In this document: piece by piece, positions 41,188 through 50,628 of the stretch
Layout of the letters: each line of letters opens with the position of its first letter
Position numbering within the stretch: position 1 is the first letter of the stretch
NCBI RefSeq assembly: GCF_036014175.1
Contig: NZ_CP107917.1
Span: 7,998,001-8,062,000 of the forward strand
Direction: 5' to 3'
Source of the DNA: Streptomyces sp. NBC_00443
GTDB taxonomy: Bacteria > Actinomycetota > Actinomycetes > Streptomycetales > Streptomycetaceae
Length of the DNA: 64,000 nt
Made by a program: the position numbers and the translations under genes
Notes under the pieces: generated by a model
The model's database searches: none
What the model saw: the letters and a program-made list of their open reading frames with translations, nothing else
What the model was told of the DNA's origin: nothing

Positions 41188-42901
41188 GATCTCCCGTGCC
41201 GCGTACGCCGACCTGTTCGGCCCGACCACCGGTGACCGCATCCGGCTCGCCGACACCGATCTGCTGGTCGAGATCGAGGAGGACCGCTCCGGCGGTCCCG
41301 GACGCGCCGGTGACGAGGCGGTGTTCGGCGGCGGCAAGGTCATCCGCGAGTCCATGGGCCAGTCGCGGGCCACGCGCGCGGAGGGCACCCCGGACACGGT
41401 CATCACCGGCGTCGTCATCATCGACCACTGGGGCATCGTCAAGGCTGACGTCGGCATCCGCGACGGCCGGCTCACCGGCATCGGCAAGGCGGGCAACCCC
41501 GACACGATGGACGGGGTGCACCCGGACCTCGTCATCGGCCCCGAGACGGAGATCATCGCGGGCAACGGACGGATCCTGACGGCCGGCGCCATCGACGCGC
41601 ACGTCCACTTCATCTGCCCCCAGATCGCCGACGAGGCCCTCGCGTCGGGGATCACGACCCTGGTGGGCGGCGGCACCGGACCGGCCGAGGGTTCGAAGGC
41701 GACCACCGTGACGCCCGGCCCCTGGCATCTGGCCCGGATGATGGAGGCGATGGAGGCCCACCCCGTCAACTTCGGCCTGCTGGGCAAGGGCAACACCGTC
41801 TCCCACGAGGCGATGCTGTCCCAGATCCGCGGCGGCGCGCTCGGCCTCAAACTGCACGAGGACTGGGGCACCACCCCGGCGGTCATCGACGCCTCGCTGA
41901 CCGTCGCCGACCGGACCGGCATCCAGGTCGCCATCCACACGGACACGTTGAACGAGGCCGGCTTCGTCGGCGACACGCTGGCCGCCATCGCCGGCCGGGG
42001 CATCCACGCGTACCACACGGAGGGCGCGGGCGGCGGGCACGCGCCGGACATCATGACGGTCGTCTCCGAACCGCACGTGCTCCCGAGCTCGACGAATCCG
42101 ACCCGCCCGTTCACCGTCAACACCGCCGAGGAACACCTCGACATGCTGATGGTGTGCCATCACCTCAATTCGGCAGTGCCGGAGGACCTCGCCTTCGCCG
42201 AGTCGCGGATCCGGCCGTCGACCATCGGGGCGGAGGACATACTGCACGACCTCGGCGCGATCTCGATCATCTCGTCCGACTCGCAGGCCATGGGGAGGGT
42301 GGGCGAGGTCGTCATGCGGACCTGGCAGACCGCCCACGTGATGAAGCGGCGGCGGGGCGCGCTGCCGGGCGACGGGCGGGCCGACAACCTGCGGGTGCGG
42401 CGGTACGTGGCCAAGTACACGATCAACCCCGCGCTCGCGCAGGGCCTCGGCCGCGAGATCGGCTCTGTGGAGACCGGCAAGCTCGCCGACCTGGTGCTGT
42501 GGGAGCCGGCGTTCTTCGGGGTCAAGCCCCAACTCGTCATCAAGGGCGGGCAGATCGCATACGCGCAGATGGGCGACGCCAACGCCTCCATTCCGACACC
42601 GCAGCCGATCCTGCCCCGCCCGATGTTCGGCGCGATCGGCCGGGCGCCGGCGGCTAACTCGGTCAATTTCGTCGCTCCCCTCGCGATCGAGGACGGGCTG
42701 CCGGAGCGGCTTCAGCTCGGGAAGCGGTTCGTGGCCATCGAGTCGACACGTGGGGTCACCAAGGCCGACATGCGGGAGAACGACGCGCGGCCCGAGGTGC
42801 GGGTCGATCCCGACAGCTTTGCCGTGCACATCGACGGGGAGCTGGTGGAGGCCACCCCTGCCGCTGAACTGCCCATGGCTCAGCGGTACTTCCTGTTCTG
42901 A
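41180..42901 (+). CDS. ureC: Urease catalytic subunit alpha
   Basis: A 573-residue amidohydrolase bearing the di-nickel centre. DAHVHFICP supplies two His ligands. The Lys of GLKLHEDWG is the carbamylated bridge, IHTDTLNE and YHTEGAGGGHAPD give further His ligands, and the Cys of MVCHHLN is the active-site flap. SSDSQAMGRVGEV contains the Asp ligand. All catalytic residues are intact, so loss of activity would come only from maturation. GGAGGTG precedes ATG 41180. Confidence 0.97.
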   Translation: MPEISRAAYADLFGPTTGDRIRLADTDLLVEIEEDRSGGPGRAGDEAVFGGGKVIRESMGQSRATRAEGTPDTVITGVVIIDHWGIVKADVGIRDGRLTGIGKAGNPDTMDGVHPDLVIGPETEIIAGNGRILTAGAIDAHVHFICPQIADEALASGITTLVGGGTGPAEGSKATTVTPGPWHLARMMEAMEAHPVNFGLLGKGNTVSHEAMLSQIRGGALGLKLHEDWGTTPAVIDASLTVADRTGIQVAIHTDTLNEAGFVGDTLAAIAGRGIHAYHTEGAGGGHAPDIMTVVSEPHVLPSSTNPTRPFTVNTAEEHLDMLMVCHHLNSAVPEDLAFAESRIRPSTIGAEDILHDLGAISIISSDSQAMGRVGEVVMRTWQTAHVMKRRRGALPGDGRADNLRVRRYVAKYTINPALAQGLGREIGSVETGKLADLVLWEPAFFGVKPQLVIKGGQIAYAQMGDANASIPTPQPILPRPMFGAIGRAPAANSVNFVAPLAIEDGLPERLQLGKRFVAIESTRGVTKADMRENDARPEVRVDPDSFAVHIDGELVEATPAAELPMAQRYFLF

Positions 42902-42920
42902 GGGTGGGTGGCTGGTTCTG

Positions 42921-43595
42921 ATGTCACGAGCTGCACTTCTCGTCCTCGCCGACGGCCGCTTTCCCGCCGGGGGCCACGCGCACTCCGGCGGGGCCGAGGC
43001 GGCCGTCAAGGCGGGGCGGATCACCGGGGCCGCGAGCCTGGAGGACTTCTGCCGGGGGCGGTTGCACACGGCGGGCCTGGTCGCGGGCTCGCTCGCCGCG
43101 GCGGCTGCACTCGGGGGTGATGCGGTGGCCCTCGACGCGGCGGCCGACGCGCGTACGCCTTCGCCCGCCTTGCGCCTCGCCGCTCGGAAGCTGGGGCGGC
43201 AGTTGATGCGGGCCGCCCGGGCTACTTGGCCGTCCGGGGAGCTGGATGAGCTGGCTCGGCAGTTTCCCAAAGGGGCTCATCAGCCGGTCGTGCTGGGGGT
43301 TGCGGCTCGGGCCGCGGGGCTGGGGGCCGTGGACGCGGCTTACTGCGCGGCGTACGAGTGTGTGAGCGGGCCGGCGAGTGCGACGGTGCGGTTGCTGAGT
43401 CTTGATCCCTTTGACGCCACGGGGGCGTTGGCTCGGTTGGCGCCCGAGGTGGACCGGGTGGTGGATCGGGCGGTGGAAGCGGGGCGGTGTGCTGTCGATG
43501 ACGGGGTCGATGCGTTGCCTGCGGTTTCTGCTCCGCTGTTGGAGGTCGGGGCGGAGGTGCATGCGGGTTGGGGCGTGCGGTTGTTTGCGTCATGA
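42921..43595 (+). CDS. ureF: Urease accessory protein UreF
   Basis: A 224-residue helical accessory protein that acts with UreD and UreG in GTP-dependent nickel loading. LLVLADGRFPAGGHAHSGG at the start and FPKGAHQPVVLG mid-protein are characteristic. ATG 42921 follows ureC by 19 bases. Confidence 0.94.
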   Translation: MSRAALLVLADGRFPAGGHAHSGGAEAAVKAGRITGAASLEDFCRGRLHTAGLVAGSLAAAAALGGDAVALDAAADARTPSPALRLAARKLGRQLMRAARATWPSGELDELARQFPKGAHQPVVLGVAARAAGLGAVDAAYCAAYECVSGPASATVRLLSLDPFDATGALARLAPEVDRVVDRAVEAGRCAVDDGVDALPAVSAPLLEVGAEVHAGWGVRLFAS

Positions 43596-43627
43596 GTGTG
43601 TTCGCCCCCGCCGCCCCTACCCTTCCG

Positions 43628-43726
43628 TCCCTGGGGGCTGCCGCCCCCAGACCCCCGCTTCGGCCCTGAACGGGCCTCGTCCTCAAACTCCCCCAGAGGG
43701 GGCACCCCCAGACGGGCTGAATTTGC
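43628..43726. repeat. Streptomyces-type intergenic palindromic repeat inside the urease operon
   Basis: CTGGGGGCTGCCGCCCCCAG (43631-43650) is a self-complementary stem. It is followed by ACCCCCGCTTCGGCCCTGAA, CTCGTCCTCAAACTCC and GGGGGCACCCCCAGACGGGC. This ordered set resembles a family of dispersed repeats often seen between genes in Streptomyces genomes. Here it separates ureF from ureG. Confidence 0.7.
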
Positions 43727-43790
43727 CTGGACCGGCGCTGAGAAGCCAAGCCTCTTCCCCTGAGAAGCCAGCCCAACAAGGAGCCGCTCC

Positions 43791-44468
43791 ATGCACCTCG
43801 ACCACTCCCACCACGGCCCCTCCGCCGTCAGCGCCGACGCGCAGCGGCCCGACGGGTCGCGTCGTGCCCTGCGGATCGGGCTCGGTGGGCCCGTGGGGTC
43901 CGGTAAGACGGCCACGGTGGCCGCGCTCTGCCGTGCGCTGCGGGCTGAGCTGTCCCTGGCCGTCGTCACAAACGACATCTACACGCGCGAGGACGCCGAG
44001 TTCCTGTTGCGGGAGGCTGTGTTGCCGCCCGAGCGGATCACGGCAGTGGAGACGGGGGCCTGTCCGCACACCGCGATCCGGGACGACATCTCCGCGAACC
44101 TCGAGGCCGTCGAGGATCTGGAGGACGCGGTCGGGCCGCTTCAGCTCATTCTCGTGGAGTCCGGTGGGGACAACCTCACCGCCACCTTCTCCAAGGGGCT
44201 CGTCGACGCGCAGATCTTCGTGATCGATGTCGCCGGTGGGGACGACATTCCGCGCAAGGGCGGGCCGGGCGTGACGACGGCCGATCTGCTCGTCGTCAAC
44301 AAGACCGACCTCGCGCCGTACGTCGGCTCCGATCTGGCGCGGATGGCGGCCGACGCCAAGGCGCAGCGGGCCGAACTGCCGGTCGTGTTCCAGTCGCTGA
44401 GGAGCGAGCCGGGAGTCAAGGACGTCGCCGACTGGGTGCGGGCTCAGCTCGTGGCGTGGACGGTATGA
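43791..44468 (+). CDS. ureG: Urease accessory GTPase UreG
   Basis: A 225-residue SIMIBI GTPase that drives nickel delivery. The His-rich start (MHLDHSHHG) can bind metal. The P-loop is GPVGSGKT (about 35), the nickel site is ETGACPHTAIRDD (Cys and His of the CPH motif), ESGGDNL is switch II and VNKTDLAP gives base specificity. GGAG precedes ATG 43791. The stop overlaps the original ureD ATG as ATGA. Confidence 0.96.
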   Translation: MHLDHSHHGPSAVSADAQRPDGSRRALRIGLGGPVGSGKTATVAALCRALRAELSLAVVTNDIYTREDAEFLLREAVLPPERITAVETGACPHTAIRDDISANLEAVEDLEDAVGPLQLILVESGGDNLTATFSKGLVDAQIFVIDVAGGDDIPRKGGPGVTTADLLVVNKTDLAPYVGSDLARMAADAKAQRAELPVVFQSLRSEPGVKDVADWVRAQLVAWTV

Positions 44469-45228
44469 CGACGACCGCCGGCGGGGTGCGGGCACGCGCG
44501 CGGATTGTCGCCAGGGATGACGGGCGGGGCGGCACCTCGCTGCCCGTGCTCGACGGTGACGGGCCGCTGGCGCTCAGGCGGACGCGGGGAGCGGCGCCGA
44601 GGCGCGGGTGGTGCTCGTCGGGGCGATGAGCGGGCCGCTCGGTGGTGATCACTTCGCCATTGAGGCCGACGTGGAGGCCGGCGCCCGGCTGCGCGTCGGG
44701 TCGGCGGCGGCCACTATCGCGCTGCCGGGGCAGAGCAAGGGCGAGGCCCGTTACGACGTACGGCTGTCCGTGGCCGACGGAGGTGAACTGCACTGGCTGC
44801 CCGAGCAGTTGATCTCCGCCGGGGGCAGCGATCTGCGGGTGACCACCCGCGTCGATGTCGGTGCGACCGGGCGGCTCGTCCTGCGTGAGGAGCAGGTGCT
44901 CGGGCGGGTGGGGGAGGAACCCGGGCGGCTCGGGAACCGGATCCGGGTGGGTGTTGCCGGGCGAGTCGTTCTTGATCAGGAGCTTGCCTGCGGGCCCGGT
45001 GCGCCGGGTGGCTGGGACGGGCCGGCAGGGCTCGGTGGATTTCGGGCGGTCGGGCAACTCGTCGTCGTACGGCCAGAGTTCGCGGATGCTCCGGTGCCGG
45101 CCCGGGTGCTGGGGGAGAACGCCGCTGTCATGCCCCTCGCCGGGCCCGCCGCCCTGGTGAGTGCCGTGGCGGCGGACGCGTTGCGGCTGCGCAGGCTGCT
45201 CGACGAGGCGCTCGACCTGCTCGGCTGA
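44465..45228 (+). pseudogene. ureD: Urease accessory protein UreD, apparent frameshift near codon 40
   Basis: ATG 44465 overlaps ureG (ATGA) and encodes the expected UreD N-terminus (MTTTAGGVRARARIVARDDG, then LPVLDGDGPLALRRTRG). The frame then stops at 44627-44629. The rest of UreD (GAEARVVLVGAMSGPLGGDHF in outline, through GELHWLPEQ and GPAALVSAVA to the end) continues in another frame to 45228. One missing base in the G-rich 44575-44600 region explains both. The fragment could be restarted at GTG 44608 or ATG 44626, but would lack the first strand pair. It is either a real mutation crippling nickel insertion or a sequencing error. Confidence 0.8.
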
Positions 45229-45244
45229 GTCCCCCCGGGGCTCG

Positions 45245-45985
45245 TCAGCTTATGGGCAGCCGCGGCAGCTTGCGTTCCTTCCCCGCCTTGGCCTGGGCCT
45301 TGGCTGCGGCTTCCTGCTCCGCCTTGGCGACGGCCGCGTACTGGTCGACGTACTCCTGCTCGGACAGCGACAGGATCGCGTACATGATCTCGTCGGTCAC
45401 GGCGCGCAAGATCGCCTTCTCGTTCTCCATGCCCTCGTAGCGGGAGAAGTCGAGGGGCTCGCCGAAACGGATCTTCACCGGGTGGATGTTCGGGATGACC
45501 TTGCCGGGCGGCTGCGCTTCGAAGGTGCCGATCATCGCGCAGGGGATGACCGGGACACGTGCCTTGAGCGCCATCACCGCGACCCCGACCTTGCCCTTGT
45601 AGAGCCGGCCGTCGTGCGAGCGGGTGCCCTCCGGGTAGATGCCGAGGAGTTCGTCCTTGGTCAGCACCCCGAGCCCCTCGCGGATCGCGGCCTGGCCGGC
45701 CTCCTTGCCGGTGCGGTCGACCGGGATCTGGCCGGCGCTGCGGAAGAAGGCCGCGGTCAGACGACCCTTGATGCCGGGGCCCGTGAAGTACTCCTTCTTC
45801 GCGAGGAAGGTGATGCGCCGCTTGAGTATCGCCGGCATCAGGAAGTGGTCGGAGAACGACAGGTGGTTGCCCGCGACGATGGCCGCACCCGTGGCCGGTA
45901 CGTGTTCGAGGCCCTCTATCCGGGGCCGGAAGACCAGTCTCAGCAGAGGTCCCAACAACACGTATTTCAGTACGTAGTAGAACAA
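45245..45985 (-). CDS. 1-acyl-sn-glycerol-3-phosphate acyltransferase (PlsC family)
   Basis: A 246-residue membrane-associated acyltransferase of phospholipid synthesis. NHLSFSDHF is the NHx4D catalytic motif (about residue 39) and YPEGTRS binds the phosphate. The N-terminal hydrophobic helix anchors it, and a charged Ala/Lys/Glu tail (KAEQEAAAKAQAKAGKE) ends the protein. TTG 45985 with GAGGAG upstream is the best start. It is convergent with ureD and 17 bp from it. Confidence 0.92.
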   Translation of the reverse strand: MFYYVLKYVLLGPLLRLVFRPRIEGLEHVPATGAAIVAGNHLSFSDHFLMPAILKRRITFLAKKEYFTGPGIKGRLTAAFFRSAGQIPVDRTGKEAGQAAIREGLGVLTKDELLGIYPEGTRSHDGRLYKGKVGVAVMALKARVPVIPCAMIGTFEAQPPGKVIPNIHPVKIRFGEPLDFSRYEGMENEKAILRAVTDEIMYAILSLSEQEYVDQYAAVAKAEQEAAAKAQAKAGKERKLPRLPIS

Positions 45986-46308
45986 GGGGGGCGCTCCTCA
46001 CTCCGGCGGATCAGCTTGGGCCGCCGCGTTCTGGCAGGTCAACCAGCGTGCCGTGGGGCTGCCAGTGTAGGCGCAGGGGTGACAGGCCGGAACCGGGCCG
46101 GGACGGGCGGACGGCGGCCGACGGAGACCGTTCTGAGTGGATGTCAGGTAGTTGGTGGGCGGCGGCGTTCGCGGATGGGGAGGACCGCCGGACCAGCCTG
46201 GTGTCCGGGGTCGGTGGGCGGCAACCCGACGGCGGGGTTTGGCGTGATCACGATTGCTGCGTGGCAGGTGGTCCGCCCTTGCGGGGAGCCGTCGCGTCTG
46301 CTCGTTCA
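45986..46308. other. Intergenic region, nothing recognised
   Basis: These 323 bp between two minus-strand genes show no credible coding frame, RNA gene or strong hairpin. The region should contain the acyltransferase promoter. Confidence 0.5.
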
Positions 46309-47541
46309 TCACAGCCGCACGATGATCAGTGCCGTGTCGTCCGTCGCGCCCCCGGGCGGCAGCAGCTCCAGCAGGACGGCGTCGGCGAGGGCCTCGGGCT
46401 CGGAGGTGCGATGGCGTACGAGCGCGTCGGCGAGCCGGGCCAGGCCCGTGTCGATGTCCTCGCGGCGGCGCTCGATCAGGCCGTCGGTGTACAGCGCGAG
46501 CGTGGCGCCGTCGGAGTAGGTGATGGCGGCCTGCGGTCTCGGCTTCGGGTCGGGGCGGGCGTCCAGGGGTGGATCCGTGGCCAGGTCCAGGAACTCCACC
46601 CGGCCGTCGGCGTGCACCAGCACCGGCGGCGGATGGCCGGCGCTGCTGTAGGTGATGGTGCGGGCGTCGAAGTCGATGAACGTGGCGACCGCGGTGGCCG
46701 ACTCGGCGCCGTCGACGACATGGGCGTACCGCCCCAGCACGTCGAGCGCCTGCGCCGGGCCGTCGGCGACCCGGGAGGTGGCGCTGAGCGCGCTGCGCAG
46801 CTGGCCCATCACGCCGGCCGCTTCGAGGCCGTGGCCGACCACGTCGCCGACGGAGACGCAGATGCGGTAGCCGCCCACCAGGTCGATCAGGTCGTACCAG
46901 TCACCGCACACGTTCAGCGCGCCCATCGCGGGCCGGTAGCGCACGGCGGCCCGGTGGTTGCCCACCTGCCGGCGGGCGGGCAGCATCGCCTCCTGCAGGG
47001 ACAGCGCCACCTCGCGTTCGCGGGCGTGTGACTGCCGCAGCCGTTCGTTGAGCTCCTGCAGCTCCCGGGCGCGGGTGTACAGCTCGGCCTCCAGGACTCT
47101 CACCCGGCTGTCACCGCTGGTGCCGCCGCGCAGGCGGATGAGTTCGGTGACCTCCTCGACCCGGTGCGCGACGAATGCCACCTGCCCGTCGGGGCCGAAG
47201 ACGGGCGCGTTGATCGGGCTCCAGTAGCGCTCCTCCCAGTGGCCGGGCAGGGCGGCGTCCTCGACGTCGTAGCGCTGCAGCGCCATCGTGTCTCGCTCGC
47301 CGGTGGCCACCACGCGCAGCATCGACGCCCGGACGTCGCGCATGCCGGTGGCGGCGGGGTCGTTGGGGTTGTCGGGGAAGACGTCGAAGATGTACCGGCC
47401 CACCAGCTCCGCGCGGCTGCGCCCGGACAGGCGCTGGAAGTCCTCGTTGGCGTCGGCGTAGACCAGCTCCGGGGTCAGCAGGGCCACCATTCCGGGCAGG
47501 CTCTGGAACACCGCCTCGTAGTCGATCGCCTTCTCGTTCAT
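46309..47541 (-). CDS. PAS-SpoIIE serine phosphatase
   Basis: A 410-residue soluble PP2C-type phosphatase. A PAS domain (about 5-135) is followed by a coiled-coil linker (150-185, ELYTRARELQELNERLRQ) and a SpoIIE domain (190-410). The linker leads into LQEAMLP, CGDWYDLI and VGDVVGHGLEAA (metal Asp), and TDGL and DDTALI lie near the end. Such enzymes dephosphorylate anti-sigma-factor antagonists to release sigma factors under stress. ATG 47541. It is next to a larger phosphatase with its own kinase domain. Confidence 0.9.
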   Translation of the reverse strand: MNEKAIDYEAVFQSLPGMVALLTPELVYADANEDFQRLSGRSRAELVGRYIFDVFPDNPNDPAATGMRDVRASMLRVVATGERDTMALQRYDVEDAALPGHWEERYWSPINAPVFGPDGQVAFVAHRVEEVTELIRLRGGTSGDSRVRVLEAELYTRARELQELNERLRQSHAREREVALSLQEAMLPARRQVGNHRAAVRYRPAMGALNVCGDWYDLIDLVGGYRICVSVGDVVGHGLEAAGVMGQLRSALSATSRVADGPAQALDVLGRYAHVVDGAESATAVATFIDFDARTITYSSAGHPPPVLVHADGRVEFLDLATDPPLDARPDPKPRPQAAITYSDGATLALYTDGLIERRREDIDTGLARLADALVRHRTSEPEALADAVLLELLPPGGATDDTALIIVRL

Positions 47542-47629
47542 GGCTCCCGCCTCACCACCGGGATCACATCAGTTTCCCATGCTGTGGATCGTATGTACCG
47601 ATGTACTACATGTGTCGAGATTCGTCAGT

Positions 47630-50086
47630 TCAGGGTGACGGATCCGTCAGGGACTGCTCGGCCCAGATGATCTTCCCGTCGGGGACGAAGCGGGTGCCCC
47701 AGCGCTGGGTGACCTGGGAGACCAGCAGCAGCCCGCGGCCGCCCTCGTCGGTGGTGCGCGGATGGCGCAGATGCGGGGCCGTGGCGCCGCCGTCGAAGAC
47801 CTCGCAGACCAGTGCGCGCTCCTTGATCAGACGCAGCCGGATGGGGCCGTCGGAGTACCTGATCGCGTTGGTGACCAGCTCGCTGACGACCAGTTCCGTC
47901 GTGAAGATCAGTTCCTCCAGGCCCCACTCCGCCAGCATCCGGGAGGCCGTCTTGCGGGCGTCCGCGACGGCGGCGGGGTCGGAGGGCAGGTCCCAGTCGG
48001 CGACCTGCTCGGAGCCGAGGAGCCGGGTGCGGGCCATCAGCAGGGCCACGTCGTCGTGCGGGCGGTCCGGGGTCAGCGCGTCGACGACGGTCCGGCAGTG
48101 CAGTTCGACCGAGGTCACGCGCTGCTCCAGCGCCTGCCGCAGCCGGTCCCGGTCGGTGTCCAGGGCCCAGTCGTCCCCGCGCGCCAGCAGTCCGTCGGTG
48201 TGCAACGCGAGCGTGCTGCCCTCCGCCAGGGCCAGCTCGACCGACTCGAAGGGGGGACCGCCCACGCCCAGCGGAGGGCCCTGCGGAAGGTCGACGAAGG
48301 CCACGGAGCCGTCGGGCATGACGACGGCGGGCGCGGGATGGCCCGCGGCGGCCATGGTGCACTGCCCGTCGACCGGGTCGTAGACGACGTACACGCACCC
48401 CGACCCCACGGACTGGGCGACGGCGGCCTCCTCCTCGTCCAGCTGGACGCCCTCCTCCCGGGACCTCACGACCAGGTCGTCGAGATGGGCCAGCACCTCC
48501 TCCGGCGGCAGATCCAGCAGGGCGAGGGTGCGTACGGCGGTCCGCAGCCGTCCCATCGCCGCGGCGGCGTCGATGCCGTGGCCCGGCACCTCGCCCACCA
48601 CCAGGGCGACGCGGGCGCCCGACAGCGGGATGACGTCGTACCAGTCGCCGCCGAGGCCGGTCAGCTCGTCGGCCGGCCGGTAGCAGGCGGACACCTCCAG
48701 CGCGTCCTGCTCGGGCAGGACGTGCGGCAGCAGGCTGCGCTGCAGGACCAGCGCCGCGTCGCGTTCGCGGGTGTAGCGCCGGGCGTTGTCGACACAGACG
48801 GCCGCCCGTGAGACGAGGTCCTCGGCCAGGTTCAGGTCGTCCTCCTCGAAGGCCTCCTGGCGATGGCGCCGGAAGAACGAGGTGACGCCCAGGGTGACGC
48901 CCCGCGCGCGGATCGGCACGATCATCACGCTGTGCAGGCCCAGTTCGACGAAGATGGCGGCCTCTCCGCCGCGCGCGTGCTCCGCCCATGCCTCACCGAG
49001 CGGATCGAGTCTCTCCTCGCGCCAGGACGTGGCCGTCCTCAGGGAGCGGATGGGAGGCGAGCCCGCCGGATAGGCGACCAGGTCGCCGATGCCCACGACG
49101 GCCTCCGGCACCAGCTCGGTGGCTGAACGCTGTCCCGCGCGGCGCAGCGTCACCGGCTCCGTGTCGCCGAACGGCCCGGCCGCGGGCTCGCCGCCCCGCA
49201 GCACCGAATCCAGCAGGTCCACGGTGACGAGGTCGGCCAGTCCCGGCACGGCCACGTCCGCCAGCTCCTGGGCGGTGCGGTTGATGTCCAGGGTCCGGCC
49301 GATGCGCTCACCGGCCCGGTCCAGCAGCGCCAGGCGCTGGCGGGCCCGGTGCCGGTCGGAGATGTCCTCGACCGTGTAGTACACGCCCATGGGGTGGCCG
49401 TGGCCGTCGTCGAGCCGGGTGAACGACATCATGTGCGCGGTCTCGCGCAGCGGCTGGGAGCGGGCGTGGCCCACGTGTTCGTAGCCGACGATCGGTTCGC
49501 CGGTCGTCAGGGCACGGCGCATCTGTGCCTCGATGGACTCGGAGTCCAGTCCTGGCTGTATGTCGGCGAGCCGCAGCCCGAGCCGGCGGCTGGGCGGGCC
49601 GCCTCCGTACTGGGCGAGGGCCTCGTTCGACCAGACGTAGCGCAGATCCGTGTCGACGATCGCTATCCCGACGGGGGAGCGGGCGACCATCTGCTCCAGC
49701 ACCGCCCGGCTCATGTCCCAGCCGGGTGCATCGTCCAGCTCCGACAGGAGGGCGAGCCACCGCGACGGGCTCTCGGTGTCGAGGGCCGCGGTGATCCGCA
49801 CCATGATCCCGGCAGCCTGTCCGTCCCCGCGCAGGCCGGTCAGCAACCCCACCCACCCGCCGTCGGCGCGGCACCGCTCCATCACCTCCGGCACCCGCGC
49901 CGCGTCCTCGGCGCTCAACAGCTCGGCGACGTTCCGCCCCACCGCCTCGTCGGCCCCGTACGCCAGCAGCCGCTGTGCCTCCCTGGTCCACCCCGTCACC
50001 CGACCCTGCGCATCGAGCAGCACAGGCGCGGCGTCCGCCACGTCGAACCACTGCCGGGCAACGCCCCGCTCCTCGTGTGTGCCCAC
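47630..50086 (-). CDS. Multi-domain PAS-PAS-GAF-SpoIIE phosphatase with HATPase (RsbW-like) domain
   Basis: An 818-residue cytosolic signalling protein. Two PAS domains lie at about 10-125 and 128-250, GAF at 265-435, SpoIIE phosphatase at 450-670 (LPHVLPEQDALEVSACYRPA, GGDWYDVI, HTDGLL, HDDVALLMART in outline), and an RsbW-type ATPase at 685-815 (ELVVSELVTNAIRYS, GGRGLLLV). The phosphatase metal motif reads VGEVPGHG rather than VGDVxGHG, a conservative Asp-to-Glu change. Phosphatase and anti-sigma kinase in one chain implies a self-contained partner switch. Start GTG 50086. Confidence 0.9.
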   Translation of the reverse strand: MGTHEERGVARQWFDVADAAPVLLDAQGRVTGWTREAQRLLAYGADEAVGRNVAELLSAEDAARVPEVMERCRADGGWVGLLTGLRGDGQAAGIMVRITAALDTESPSRWLALLSELDDAPGWDMSRAVLEQMVARSPVGIAIVDTDLRYVWSNEALAQYGGGPPSRRLGLRLADIQPGLDSESIEAQMRRALTTGEPIVGYEHVGHARSQPLRETAHMMSFTRLDDGHGHPMGVYYTVEDISDRHRARQRLALLDRAGERIGRTLDINRTAQELADVAVPGLADLVTVDLLDSVLRGGEPAAGPFGDTEPVTLRRAGQRSATELVPEAVVGIGDLVAYPAGSPPIRSLRTATSWREERLDPLGEAWAEHARGGEAAIFVELGLHSVMIVPIRARGVTLGVTSFFRRHRQEAFEEDDLNLAEDLVSRAAVCVDNARRYTRERDAALVLQRSLLPHVLPEQDALEVSACYRPADELTGLGGDWYDVIPLSGARVALVVGEVPGHGIDAAAAMGRLRTAVRTLALLDLPPEEVLAHLDDLVVRSREEGVQLDEEEAAVAQSVGSGCVYVVYDPVDGQCTMAAAGHPAPAVVMPDGSVAFVDLPQGPPLGVGGPPFESVELALAEGSTLALHTDGLLARGDDWALDTDRDRLRQALEQRVTSVELHCRTVVDALTPDRPHDDVALLMARTRLLGSEQVADWDLPSDPAAVADARKTASRMLAEWGLEELIFTTELVVSELVTNAIRYSDGPIRLRLIKERALVCEVFDGGATAPHLRHPRTTDEGGRGLLLVSQVTQRWGTRFVPDGKIIWAEQSLTDPSP

Positions 50087-50159
50087 GGCCGACCTCTCTG
50101 TCGCTTAGAGCGGTCTACCACCTCTTGTCCCCATCTTCACCCTTCCGGTGGGCGTTGCC

Positions 50160-50628
50160 TCTTTGCGGGGGCCGGGTGGGGGCGAGGTGGAGCCGGTTGG
50201 CGGGGGCCGTGTTCGGTGCCGGTGCTGGGTGTGCTTGCGCGGGGGGGCCCTTCGGCCGGGATCCCGGCGGGCCGGCCGGGACGCCGGCAGCCCGGTCCCC
50301 GCATGGGGCGGCCGGGACGCCGGCAGCCCGGTCCCCGCATGGGGCGGCCGGGACGCCGGCAGCCCGGTCCCCGCGTGGGGCGGCCGGGACGCCGGCAGCC
50401 CGGTCCCCGCGTGGGGAGCCGGGCTGTCGGGCCGGGCTACTTCAGTACCTGCTCCGGGGATTTGCGGGGGCCGGGTTGGGGGATGAGGCTGAGCCGGCCG
50501 GCGGGAGCCGCGTCCGGTGCTGCTGCTGGGCGCGTCTGCGCGGCGGGTCCGTCGGCCCGGATCCCGGCGGGCCGGCCGGGACGTCGACAGCCCGGTCCCC
50601 GCGTGGGGAGCCGGGCTGCCGGGCCGCG
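50160..50628. repeat. Two-level tandem duplication behind rocD
   Basis: The segment 50160-50455 is repeated, diverged, at about 50460-50640; 36-bp units at 50273 and 50573 mark the register. Copy 1 ends with CTACTTCAGTACC (50438), a duplicate of the last codons and stop of rocD (50629). The region has no gene of its own. It is the 3' spacer of rocD and of the phosphatase promoter side. Confidence 0.8.
50273..50416. repeat. Four tandem 36-bp units
   Basis: CGGCCGGGACGCCGGCAGCC and 16 further bases are repeated at 50273, 50309, 50345 and 50381. The only variation seen is CAT/CGT near the end of the unit. A fifth, diverged copy stands alone at 50573. The near-identity points to recent expansion. 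Confidence 0.9.

Noticed and set aside
45998..46312. A 104-codon minus-strand frame after the PAS-SpoIIE gene
   Set aside because: Pro/Arg-rich with no domain and no ribosome site of its own. The ATG overlap with the phosphatase stop looks accidental.
50273..50416. CRISPR-like array (four regular 36-bp units)
   Set aside because: Units are contiguous with no spacers and no cas genes are present; this is a simple tandem repeat.
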